Positions 8,986 through 16,972 of a stretch of 64,000 nt of DNA are shown one piece after another (positions within the stretch are counted from its first letter, which is position 1; every line of letters begins with the position of its first letter). This stretch comes from Acidobacteriota bacterium (GTDB lineage: Bacteria; Acidobacteriota; Terriglobia; Terriglobales; Acidobacteriaceae): positions 1 through 64,000 of the forward strand of contig QIAP01000042.1 of NCBI GenBank assembly GCA_003225075.1. The letters are read 5' to 3'. The notes beneath the pieces are model-generated. The model was not told the origin of the DNA, ran no database searches, and was given only the letters and a program-made list of their open reading frames with translations. The translations under genes and the position numbers were made by a program.

Positions 8986-9392
8986 ATCCGGAGTGCCTCC
9001 AGTTGGGCGAACACATTTCACCCAAACTAAGCAGGGGAGAAGTCACAGAGGGGGATCGCACAATTAGATTGGCAAGTCACAGACCGAACCGCAAGCCAAC
9101 GAAATCAATGGGTTAGGTTAATTCTTCCCTGGCAAAGCGGACATTTTGTCATCGCAACCCCGCCGCGACCTGACAACATGTCCTCGACCGGCACGTCATC
9201 GCAGGCATGAGGGATGTCCTTTATTTCGCATGTGACCACTGGGAGGCGATCCGGCTCAGTTGTAAGGAAAAACCACAGCTTGGCTATTGCAGAAAGGTGA
9301 GGTAAGTGCTTGACCTATAAGAAAAACACCGTGGTAACGTGCCATAGCGAATTTGACCGGACATCTACCTGCACTTCGCGCAAAATCTTAGA
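8986..9392. other. Divergent intergenic region
   Basis: About 407 bases separate the minus-strand subtilase from the plus-strand HD-GYP/GGDEF gene. Both promoters should lie here, but I could not fix -35/-10 boxes. Its clearest feature is the imperfect palindrome at 9139-9183, listed separately. Confidence 0.5.
9139..9183. repeat. 45-nt imperfect palindrome between divergent genes
   Basis: The left arm carries GGACAT, then TTGTCA, then TCGC. The right arm carries GCGA, then TGACAA, then ATGTCC. They pair across a 9-nt centre with one mismatch and a 2-nt bulge, for 16 base pairs in all. The position between divergent genes would suit an operator or a mobile-element remnant. No transposase gene is nearby. 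Confidence 0.55.
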
Positions 9393-11840
9393 ATGGCACG
9401 CAGTGGTCAACTTGGCGCGAAGCTGTTTATCTCGGTAATGGCGCTGGCGGCGTTGAGTTGTTTCGCATTTGCGTTCGCATATTGGCAATTGAGTGACCCA
9501 ATTAAGTTCTGCTGCTACCTGGCAGTAGCACTCCTGGCTTCTTCTCTCAAGATAAAACTTCCGGGCATTGATGGGACGATGTCCCTTAACTTTCTATTCA
9601 TCCTCCTGGGTGTCTTGGAAATGAGCTTCGGCGAAACCCTGGCGATCGGGTTCGCCGCTGTTCTGGTCCAATCTTGCTGGAGATCTTCCAAGCGGCTGGA
9701 ACCGATTCAGGTCCTGTTCAACCTATCCCAGTTGCCGGTGGGGACCGCCGCTGCTTACGGCATATACAGGCTCGTCAGCAATTATCTCCTGCATGGTCCT
9801 GGGCCGCTCGCACTGCTCTTGGCGGCGATTGGATACTTTGCCTTTAACACCCTGGCAATGTCCGTCATCATCCGCTTGACAGAAAACAAGCCGATCTTAA
9901 AAGTGTGGTCCGAATGCTATTTTTGGTCCTTCCCTTATTACCTGGTTGGAGCAGCAATCGCCGGCTTAATCAGCTTCCTGAACCGCCATATTGGATGGCA
10001 GGCCTCTCTGCTGGTAGTGCCGCCGGTCTACCTGATGTACCGTTCCTATCACCTTTACCTGGGAAAGCTAGAGGATGAAAAGCGGCATGCCGAGAAAGTA
10101 TCTAGTCTCCACCTGCGAACCATCGAGGCCCTCGCCCTGGCGATTGAGGCCAAAGATCATACGACTCACGATCATCTGCAACGCGTTCGTATCTACGCCA
10201 TGGAACTCGCCAAGGACCTTGGCCTGAGCGAGGACGAAACCGAGGCATTGCGTGCCGCTTCGGTTCTTCACGACATAGGCAAGCTAGCGGTTCCAGAACA
10301 TATTATCTCCAAACCTGGGAAGCTCACTCTGGAAGAGTTCGAGAAAATGAAAATCCATCCCATCATCGGGGCGGAGATTCTTGAACAAGTGGAGTTTCCT
10401 TATCCCGTCGTGCCCATCGTTCACGCGCACCACGAGAAATGGGACGGCAGTGGTTATCCTAACGGGCTGAAAGGTGAAGCCATTCCTCTGGGAGCGCGAA
10501 TCCTGGCGACGGTAGACTGCCTCGATGCTCTGGCCTCAGACCGGCAGTACCGGCGGGCGCTTCCATTGCACGAAGCTATGTTGCAGGTGGCAAAGGAAGC
10601 GGGCACCAGTTTCGATCCTCGCGTAGTAGAGGTTCTGCAGCGCCGCTACGTTGAATTGGAAAAGCTAGCGCATGCGCAGCCCTCGAAGACTCCGGCGAAA
10701 TTATCCACAGATATCAAAGTTGAGCGAGGGTTGGCTCCGGCAGCCGGTTTCTCAGAATCCGAAAAACCCGTCGTGCAGCAGCCCGACGCGCGACATGATT
10801 ATCTTTCGTCCATCGCTGCGGCTCGCCAAGAGGCACAAATGCTCTTCGAGCTCAGCCATGAGCTGGGGACTTCACTCAGCCTGGACGATACGCTTTCCAT
10901 GCTTTCCGTACGGTTAAAGCGTCTCGTACCCCACGACTCCATGGCGGTCTATCTCCCAAAGAACAATCTGTTGGTGGCAGGGTACGTGAGCGGCGATAAC
11001 TTTCGTCTATTTTCATCCCTAAAGATTCCGATCGGAGAAGGATTGTCAGGGTGGGTGGCACAAAACAATAAACCTATTCTAAACGGCAACCCCTCGGTTG
11101 AACCCGGCTATCTTAATGACCCCAGCAAGTACAGCACGCTTCGCTCGGCTCTGGCGGTGCCTCTGGAAGGAGTTTCCGGCGTGGTTGCGGTACTGGCTTT
11201 ATATCGCGCTCATCAGGAGGCATTTACCAGGGATCATTTGCGCGTCTTGCTGGCGATTGGTTCGAAACTTGGCTTCACTATCGAGAATGCTTTGCGGTAC
11301 CGGGTCGCCGAGGACTCAGCCACCACCGACTACCTCACTGGGCTTCCCAATGCACGTTCACTCTTCCTGCACTTGGATCGCGAGATTGCGCGCTGTAAGC
11401 GCGCCGATATGCCGCTAGCAGTGTTCGTTTCAGACCTCAACGGGTTCAAGCAGGTAAACGACCGTTTTGGACATATCCAGGGGAACAGACTCCTGAAGAT
11501 TTTCGCAGCAGCTCTTAAAGAAGCGTGTCGCGAATACGACTATTCAGCGAGAATGGGTGGAGATGAATTCGTAATCGTTGCGCCGGGTCTCCATGAGGAT
11601 GCGGCCGCAGAAATGGTCCATCGGCTTGAAACAATTATCGGCCAGGTGGGCCAAGTTGTTTGTGGCGACGCGATCGCGGTTTCGGTGAGTATCGGTCACG
11701 CCTTCTACCCGGCGGATGGTAGCAACGCCGAACAACTTCTGGCGGAGGCCGATCGTCGCATGTACAACGTCAAGAATTCGCATTACGTAAAGATGGCGGA
11801 GCGCCACACCACACTTCAGCTCGAGAGAGCCAGAACTTAG
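9393..11840 (+). CDS. Membrane HD-GYP / GAF / GGDEF cyclic-di-GMP protein
   Basis: Predicted inner-membrane enzyme combining c-di-GMP breakdown and synthesis. Residues 1-222 contain about 6-7 membrane helices. Residues about 240-425 form an HD-GYP phosphodiesterase with His293-Asp294 (LHDIGK) and HHEKWDGSGYP at 346-356. A GAF domain occupies about 475-640. A GGDEF cyclase domain ends the protein, with an intact GGDEF at 722-726 and an RxxD inhibitory site (REYD) five residues before it. Both catalytic motifs look active. The order HD-GYP before GGDEF with a GAF between is unlike the common GGDEF-EAL fusions. The gene stands alone after a 400-base divergent region. Confidence 0.9.
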   Translation: MARSGQLGAKLFISVMALAALSCFAFAFAYWQLSDPIKFCCYLAVALLASSLKIKLPGIDGTMSLNFLFILLGVLEMSFGETLAIGFAAVLVQSCWRSSKRLEPIQVLFNLSQLPVGTAAAYGIYRLVSNYLLHGPGPLALLLAAIGYFAFNTLAMSVIIRLTENKPILKVWSECYFWSFPYYLVGAAIAGLISFLNRHIGWQASLLVVPPVYLMYRSYHLYLGKLEDEKRHAEKVSSLHLRTIEALALAIEAKDHTTHDHLQRVRIYAMELAKDLGLSEDETEALRAASVLHDIGKLAVPEHIISKPGKLTLEEFEKMKIHPIIGAEILEQVEFPYPVVPIVHAHHEKWDGSGYPNGLKGEAIPLGARILATVDCLDALASDRQYRRALPLHEAMLQVAKEAGTSFDPRVVEVLQRRYVELEKLAHAQPSKTPAKLSTDIKVERGLAPAAGFSESEKPVVQQPDARHDYLSSIAAARQEAQMLFELSHELGTSLSLDDTLSMLSVRLKRLVPHDSMAVYLPKNNLLVAGYVSGDNFRLFSSLKIPIGEGLSGWVAQNNKPILNGNPSVEPGYLNDPSKYSTLRSALAVPLEGVSGVVAVLALYRAHQEAFTRDHLRVLLAIGSKLGFTIENALRYRVAEDSATTDYLTGLPNARSLFLHLDREIARCKRADMPLAVFVSDLNGFKQVNDRFGHIQGNRLLKIFAAALKEACREYDYSARMGGDEFVIVAPGLHEDAAAEMVHRLETIIGQVGQVVCGDAIAVSVSIGHAFYPADGSNAEQLLAEADRRMYNVKNSHYVKMAERHTTLQLERART

Positions 11841-11900
11841 GATTTACAAACTGCGTTTCCTGATCCATCAGGCGCATCCCAACCGCTAAAGGTTCTAAGA

Positions 11901-12578
11901 TTACTTGCCCGTGTAAAGCTCCGGGAACCACTGCCGTAAATGTGCGACCCTTGGCGCGTCGTTATAGACGATGTAAGGATTGCCTGGATGACGCGCCGCA
12001 TAGTCCTGGGGGTAAGCCTCGGCGGCATAGAAACCTTTCAACGGGACCACCTGAGTGACTATCGGACGCGCAAAGATCTTGGCTCTGTCCAGTTGCGCAA
12101 TATAGGCCTCGGCGATGCGTTTCTGGTCTTCGCCGTTATAGAGGATCGCCGAGCGGTACTGAGTACCGGTATCGGGTCCCTGCCGGTTTAGTTGAGTAGG
12201 ATCGTGGGCTGCCGAAAAAAACACTCGAAGAAGTTCGCCATATCTAATCTGCGATGGATCATAAGTAATCTTTACCGACTCGGCGTGGCCGGTCTCGCCG
12301 CTACTTACGACTTCATATTCTGCGGTATTGGCTGAACCCCCGGCATATCCCGACGTCGCGTGGGTGACGCCCTTTACGTGCTGAAACACAGCTTGCACGC
12401 CCCAGAAGCAGCCTCCAGCCAAAACGGCGGTCTGCTCTCCATGACTGGGGGCGCGAGCAGCATCTATCGCAGGTTTCGGAACAGCGCCAGTTCCGGTATC
12501 TCCCGCAGCGCAAGCGATGACGCCAGCAAAGTTGAGCATAAGAAATGCAGCAGAGACCCGCGCAAGAAAGCTACCCAT
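11901..12578 (-). CDS. msrA: Exported peptide methionine sulfoxide reductase MsrA
   Basis: Reduces the S-epimer of methionine sulfoxide in damaged proteins. The family core is clear: AGGCFWGVQ with catalytic Cys57, GYAGG, and a C-terminal DYAARHPGNPY block. The start at 12578 is preferred because GGAGGAG lies about 8 bases upstream. That start gives a hydrophobic leader ending in VIAC (Cys23), so the protein is probably exported and may be a lipoprotein. No other Cys is visible beyond residue 57, so it looks like a one-Cys MsrA lacking the usual C-terminal resolving cysteines. It follows the anti-sigma gene by about 80 bases on the same strand. Confidence 0.92.
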   Translation of the reverse strand: MGSFLARVSAAFLMLNFAGVIACAAGDTGTGAVPKPAIDAARAPSHGEQTAVLAGGCFWGVQAVFQHVKGVTHATSGYAGGSANTAEYEVVSSGETGHAESVKITYDPSQIRYGELLRVFFSAAHDPTQLNRQGPDTGTQYRSAILYNGEDQKRIAEAYIAQLDRAKIFARPIVTQVVPLKGFYAAEAYPQDYAARHPGNPYIVYNDAPRVAHLRQWFPELYTGK

Positions 12579-12659
12579 AACAAACTCCTCCTGACACAAC
12601 AATCGCGATTAAGAGCGTCGGTGTTGTTAGAGTCGCCACCGGCGACAAAGTTTCAAACC

Positions 12660-13250
12660 CTATTCCGCGATGCGGGCTTCGCTCTCTTGAGAGTGGGGGC
12701 TAGTAATTACTGTTGCGCTCAGGAATTTCCTCATGCAACGCATGCACGGCACGTAACCTTCACTCAGGGCTTCGCTTACCGGAATTGTGCGCAATTGTGT
12801 CTTGTGATGGATAAAAGAGCAACCGGCAGTATGAAACGTTTTCCCATCTAAGGACACCACCACCATCATGCTTACCGGTACGTGGGTTGCAGGCTGCGCA
12901 TGCTCGGAACGCAATTCCGGGCGTGATGTTACGGATGACCTTGCCACCTCGAAACTGCCGACAATCAATACGATGGCTGCAGCGGCGACCATCCATCCGA
13001 AGGCGTTTCCCCTGTGACCAGGCATTTTCTCATCCAGTCGGTGGTGCAGGCGTTGGCTGAAGCCCAGAGGCACTTCGAACATTCGTTCGTCCCCATAAAG
13101 CTGGATCACATTTCGGGTTCCGTCGAGGACCGCGGTGCAGTGCTTGCAGGCACGGAAGTGCTCTTCCATGGCAGCGCGTAATCCCGGCTCGACGTCGCCC
13201 TCGAGGTAATTCGAAACCTCGCGCCATACTTCTTCGCAGTTGACTACCAT
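12660..13250 (-). CDS. Membrane anti-sigma factor with zf-HC2 domain
   Basis: Likely partner that holds the adjacent ECF sigma factor inactive at the membrane. The cytoplasmic N-terminus carries the zinc anti-sigma signature H31-x3-C35-x2-C38. One membrane helix spans about residues 84-102. The 90-residue outer segment contains His140-x3-Cys144 and a PCMRC motif (Cys169, Cys172), which could bind metal or sense oxidation. The reading frame overlaps the end of the sigma gene by 7 bases, so translation is probably coupled. Such sigma/anti-sigma pairs usually autoregulate. The promoter is not resolved here. An exported MsrA follows. Confidence 0.85.
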   Translation of the reverse strand: MVVNCEEVWREVSNYLEGDVEPGLRAAMEEHFRACKHCTAVLDGTRNVIQLYGDERMFEVPLGFSQRLHHRLDEKMPGHRGNAFGWMVAAAAIVLIVGSFEVARSSVTSRPELRSEHAQPATHVPVSMMVVVSLDGKTFHTAGCSFIHHKTQLRTIPVSEALSEGYVPCMRCMRKFLSATVITSPHSQESEARIAE

Positions 13251-13900
13251 GGCTTATTCCCCTTTGCAAAAGACAAGCGGCTATGCCAACCCCCTCCGAG
13301 CCCAGGCGCCAGCAGATCACGCAGCATCAGTCGTGCCCTCAGTAGCCTTGTCTTGACCGACGCGCTGGAAATTCCAAGGGATCTGGCGGTCTCGTCAATA
13401 CTCAATTGCTCGATGTCCCGCAAAACAAAAACTTCACGGTATTTCTCGCCAAGCGATGCCAACGCTTCTGCCAACTTCTCGCGGACTTCCTTTCGTTCCA
13501 GTGTCTCCGAGGGAATCTCACGCCAGTCGGCAAAGTCCCGTGGAGTATATTTTCCTTCCTCGTCCGGGCTATCAATGATGGGCTCGATCACGCCGGCATG
13601 CTGTTTTCTTCTGCGCATACGCGCCTCATTTACTGCGATCTGAATCAGCCATGTGCTGAATCGCGCTTCCGCCCGGAATTGCCGGATGTGTTTGAAAGCT
13701 TTCAGGACCGCCTCCTGGGCGGCATCCTCGGCGTCTTCCTGGTTGCGTAAAATTGCAAAAGCCGCACTGTACACGCGAGATTCGTAAGGCCGAATCAGCT
13801 GGTGAAAAAGCTCAAGCTCCCCATCCCGAATACGGCGAATTAATACTTCTTCGTCGAGTTTTTCGGCTGGATTGTCCAGCGCAGCGGCTCGTGCCGGCAT
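13244..13900 (-). CDS. ECF-type RNA polymerase sigma factor (RpoE-like)
   Basis: Extracytoplasmic-function sigma-70 factor of 218 residues. Region 2 reads from LFHQLIRPY through DAEDAAQEAVLKAF to FSTWLIQIAVNEARMRRR. Region 4 follows, with EVFVLRDIEQLSIDETA and the helix-turn-helix ISSASVKTRLLRARL. Both regions are complete, joined by an acidic linker. The end overlaps the start of the anti-sigma gene by 7 bases. It lies 44 bases downstream of the cytochrome b561 gene, so it may be in one transcription unit with the molybdoenzyme upstream and msrA downstream. That suggests control of envelope redox repair, by inference only. Confidence 0.93.
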   Translation of the reverse strand: MPARAAALDNPAEKLDEEVLIRRIRDGELELFHQLIRPYESRVYSAAFAILRNQEDAEDAAQEAVLKAFKHIRQFRAEARFSTWLIQIAVNEARMRRRKQHAGVIEPIIDSPDEEGKYTPRDFADWREIPSETLERKEVREKLAEALASLGEKYREVFVLRDIEQLSIDETARSLGISSASVKTRLLRARLMLRDLLAPGLGGGWHSRLSFAKGNKPW

Positions 13901-13944
13901 TGCCCCTCACCACTAACTGAAGTCACCGCGGTCCCGCCCGGAAA

Positions 13945-14640
13945 TTATTCCGACACGTATTCCGGATTCTTCTTCCATCCAGTGAACATGGATACAAAGT
14001 TATCCCACCCATGCAGGATGACCATCACCAAATGGCCAAAGACAAACGCCAAAATCGCCCACATGATCAAAAAGTGCCAAAGCCGGGCCAGGTGAAAACC
14101 GCCCATCATCCACGCCAGCCAGGAAAGCTGCACTGGTTTCCACACGGCCAAGCCGGTCAATACTGACAGCACTCCTAATGCAATCGCCGACGTGTAGGCA
14201 TGCTTCTGCAAAGGATTGTAGGCTTCCTTCACCGGCGGCTTCTGACCAAAGAAGAAGTAGTGACGAACCATTGGCCACACTCCAGGTAGGTCTCGCCGAG
14301 TAAAGAGAACCTGTTTGTAGTTGCCACTAAAAATCTGATAGCCGATGTACAAGATCCCGGTTGCGATATAGATCCACATGAAGGTAAGGTGCCACTGCAG
14401 TGCACCGCCCAGCCAGCCACCGATCGCGAACGCTTTCGGCCAGTGCAGCAGATCTTTTTGCGGTATTTTGGCCCCAAAACTTGGGAAGGCACGGAAGATT
14501 TGCAGTCCGCTTCCTACCAGCACGAAAAGCGCGACGGCGTTAATCCAGTGGCAAAGGCGTACTACGAAGGGGTGCTCGTAGACTGCCGTCGTCACTGCGC
14601 CGGACTTCACGTTCTCGACCGCAATCGCGTGAGTGGACAT
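13945..14640 (-). CDS. Cytochrome b561-type membrane subunit
   Basis: Integral-membrane di-heme cytochrome b expected to pass quinone-derived electrons to a periplasmic enzyme. Four or five membrane helices are visible. Candidate heme ligands are the His of LCHWINAVALF, LQWHLTFMW, GGFHLARLWHF and FVFGHLVMVILHG. It begins 14 bases after the molybdoenzyme gene on the same strand, so the two very probably form a complex. The pairing resembles MsrP with a membrane heme partner, but this is a cytochrome b561-fold protein rather than a recognisable MsrQ. Confidence 0.87.
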   Translation of the reverse strand: MSTHAIAVENVKSGAVTTAVYEHPFVVRLCHWINAVALFVLVGSGLQIFRAFPSFGAKIPQKDLLHWPKAFAIGGWLGGALQWHLTFMWIYIATGILYIGYQIFSGNYKQVLFTRRDLPGVWPMVRHYFFFGQKPPVKEAYNPLQKHAYTSAIALGVLSVLTGLAVWKPVQLSWLAWMMGGFHLARLWHFLIMWAILAFVFGHLVMVILHGWDNFVSMFTGWKKNPEYVSE

Positions 14641-14654
14641 GCCGGTTCTCCCTG

Positions 14655-15395
14655 CTACAGCCCGTAAAAGTATGAGTAGCCTTGATCTTCCCAGTATCCA
14701 ACTTTATCGAGCACATGAGTCACGTGGAGGGCAGTCAGATACTTGGCCTGTTTGTAGCCAATTTTCGTTGGGATATTCAGGCGCAAAGGCGCGCCGTGTT
14801 CGGGAGTAAGAGGTTTGTCGTACATTTCGTAACAGAGCAACGTTTGCGGATGCATTGCTGTCGCCAAATCCAGTGACTCGTAATAGTCGTCAGCGCATTC
14901 GACGGTAACGAAACGCGCACCGGGGTCGGCGCCGATCACCTTGAGGAAGTCAGAGAGCTGCACGCCGCAAAAGCGGCCAATCACATCCCACCCCTCTACG
15001 CAAACGTGACGGGTATTCTGCGCTGTCTTGGGCAGCTCTTGAATTTGTGCCAAGGTATAATCGCCCGGTTTCTGGACCGCGCCGCCCACGGTCAAAGTCC
15101 ATTTATCGAAATCAATTTCCGGGTTGTCTACATCGTAGTCGTTAACGGGAAATTTGTTGAAAGGAGTGAGAGCAGACTCGGGAAAAGTCGGCGCAAGGTG
15201 GCCGGTGCGGAAAAGCCTGGCAGAAGCCCAATCGCTGAAAGCAAGCCCGGACTTCAACAGAGGCTTCTGTAATTTCGGGATGGCGAAGGCACCCAGCGCC
15301 AGCACCGGTGTCAGTTTCAGCAACTCACGCCGATTTATAGCCTTGAATTTACGATCATCAGTGGCTGATTTCATAGAACGCTCAAGCGACAGCAT
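14655..15395 (-). CDS. Tat-exported sulfite-oxidase-family molybdoenzyme (MsrP/YedY-like)
   Basis: Periplasmic molybdopterin oxidoreductase of 246 residues. A twin-arginine signal (NRRELLKL followed by a hydrophobic stretch) marks Tat export. The sulfite-oxidase-fold core contains a probable Mo-ligand Cys in TRHVCVEGWD, then ECADDYYESLD, AMHPQTLL and the pterin-binding HGAPLRLNIP. MsrP from Escherichia coli has the same block order, but this protein is shorter. Substrate could be methionine sulfoxide or another sulfoxide or nitrogen oxide. An alternative ATG at 15374 would trim seven residues and keep the signal. It is paired with the cytochrome b561 gene 14 bases downstream. Confidence 0.85.
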   Translation of the reverse strand: MLSLERSMKSATDDRKFKAINRRELLKLTPVLALGAFAIPKLQKPLLKSGLAFSDWASARLFRTGHLAPTFPESALTPFNKFPVNDYDVDNPEIDFDKWTLTVGGAVQKPGDYTLAQIQELPKTAQNTRHVCVEGWDVIGRFCGVQLSDFLKVIGADPGARFVTVECADDYYESLDLATAMHPQTLLCYEMYDKPLTPEHGAPLRLNIPTKIGYKQAKYLTALHVTHVLDKVGYWEDQGYSYFYGL

Positions 15396-15474
15396 TTATC
15401 CCACGTGAGATTCGCCAGTCGGCAAGAAGTTACAGGCAACCCGCCCGGAAGCGTTGCCACAGTCGATTCGCAAA

Positions 15475-16134
15475 TTACTGTTGTGCCGTGCCCTTCACTA
15501 CCAGCGCAAACGGCATCTCTTCACCGGAAGACAGTTTCATCCCGCCAGAAAATATCCAGTGTTCCTGGTCATCTTTCGACACCGCCGCTGCCGTGCCACT
15601 CTCTGCCTGGACCAAGTTCAAGGGGCCCGGATGCTTGGTTCCGGTCGCTTTGCGGCTGAGACTCACGAGTTCTTGAAATTTCAAGGCTGCGTTGGGATCA
15701 GTATCCGACGCCACCGGGATGAGCAAAAGAAAGTCACGGTTGGGTGCGGCCCCGAGATGATTGCCGTCATCGGGTATTAGTTCATAGCGAAGGCTATAGA
15801 AGCCAGCGGAAATAGGTTGCCCGCGATAGTCGGTTGAAGCCTCCGGGAAATGGAGCACGCCGACCATCGTCGACTCGGCCAGGCGGGTGTAGAGTGCTCC
15901 TTGCACATCTTTCTTGGGTTGTGCGGGCACGGTTCCTCGCAACCACAACTCGCAGGCCACGCTGCCATCATCAAGCATGACATGGTAGCCCTTGGCATCG
16001 AGAACCTGGCGCACCGCATCCGGGACAGACTTGTCGACAAGGGGACCGATGTTCTCTACTTTGCCGTTCTGCGCAAAGCTGAAGGTAGTGGGAAATAGCA
16101 GGAAAGCGCAGAGAAATCCCAGGCCTTTGTGCAA
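15475..16134 (-). CDS. Secreted hypothetical protein
   Basis: A 219-residue protein with a clear signal peptide (residues 1-21, cleavage near FAQ-N). The mature part contains RGQPISAGFYSLRYELIP, typical of DUF2911-like periplasmic beta-sandwich proteins, but I cannot assign a family safely. It is transcribed toward the molybdoenzyme 79 bases downstream and follows the DUF1326-like gene by 36 bases. No catalytic motif is visible. Confidence 0.72.
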   Translation of the reverse strand: MHKGLGFLCAFLLFPTTFSFAQNGKVENIGPLVDKSVPDAVRQVLDAKGYHVMLDDGSVACELWLRGTVPAQPKKDVQGALYTRLAESTMVGVLHFPEASTDYRGQPISAGFYSLRYELIPDDGNHLGAAPNRDFLLLIPVASDTDPNAALKFQELVSLSRKATGTKHPGPLNLVQAESGTAAAVSKDDQEHWIFSGGMKLSSGEEMPFALVVKGTAQQ

Positions 16135-16170
16135 GTACCCTCCTCTGGATCCAACGCCTTATTCGCAAAT

Positions 16171-16833
16171 TTAGCGCGCGAACGTCCCCACAAATGCGCT
16201 CCGCTTGCCGTGCAGATCCCACGAGACACCCAATCCAGGACCGCGATATGAATCGGTCAACGCCACCGCTGGCATGGAATGCGCCATCTCCGTGAGTGGA
16301 GGGTAGAAGGTTTCTTCGTTGCCGCAGAGGTGATCCTTTGCCCCGACCCCGCGCGTTTGGATGGTTGCGAAACGGCCGGCACGCAACATGGCAGAGCCGT
16401 GATGTTCATGATTTACAACCAATTCCATGGGCGCGCTGACAACCTGTTGCACATTTTTCAGCAGTTCCCCGCCCATGTGCCTGGCGAAATTTACTAACGC
16501 AGCACTTTGCTGCGGACTTGCCTGATCGTCCACCAGCAACACAGCCTTTGCAGGATAGGGGTCTTCGTACGGATCACCCAGAGTGCCGTTGGCGCGCACG
16601 GCGGCCGCCACCGTCAGACCTTGGAGGGGCACACCGTCCCAACTTCCGCCTTGGACATGCCAGGCAAGAATGGCTTCATTACCCACCAGGTTCACCTCAG
16701 CATTGGCGAAGCACTGGCCAGTGTAAATATCGGCGCTGCGCGTTTCTAAATAATCGCCGCTGATCTGCTGTGCGCTCATGGCGAGTGAGAGAACAAGAAG
16801 AACGGGGAAAAGAGCAAGCAGGTAGCCACGCAT
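16171..16833 (-). CDS. Secreted DUF1326-like protein
   Basis: A 220-residue exported protein. The start at 16833 is chosen because GAGGAG precedes it and a signal peptide (MRGYLLALFPVLLVLSLAMS) follows directly. A longer frame to 16944 has no such support. The mature N-terminus GDYLETRSADIYTGQCFANAE and the later AILAWHVQGG match the pattern I associate with DUF1326 proteins. The cysteine-rich CxCxxxCPC start of many members is replaced here by a single Cys. Function is unknown. It is the first gene of the minus-strand run that continues into the molybdoenzyme cluster, and it diverges from the kinase gene. Confidence 0.72.
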   Translation of the reverse strand: MRGYLLALFPVLLVLSLAMSAQQISGDYLETRSADIYTGQCFANAEVNLVGNEAILAWHVQGGSWDGVPLQGLTVAAAVRANGTLGDPYEDPYPAKAVLLVDDQASPQQSAALVNFARHMGGELLKNVQQVVSAPMELVVNHEHHGSAMLRAGRFATIQTRGVGAKDHLCGNEETFYPPLTEMAHSMPAVALTDSYRGPGLGVSWDLHGKRSAFVGTFAR

Positions 16834-16972
16834 AGGGAACTCCTCGTCGTTTGTAACGTAGCTTATATTGTCGAACAAAGGGGCCAGTGGCTGCAAGCAC
16901 GTCCGGCCGCGTTGACTTGCGTGGGGCGCTGACCCTACCATCAAAGTTTACTCATCCGGAGAAGTTCACCTC

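Noticed and set aside
15475-16134. Assigning a DUF2911 family name to the secreted protein
   Set aside because: Only the short RGQPISAGFYSLRYE-type segment suggests it; the evidence is not enough for a firm family call.
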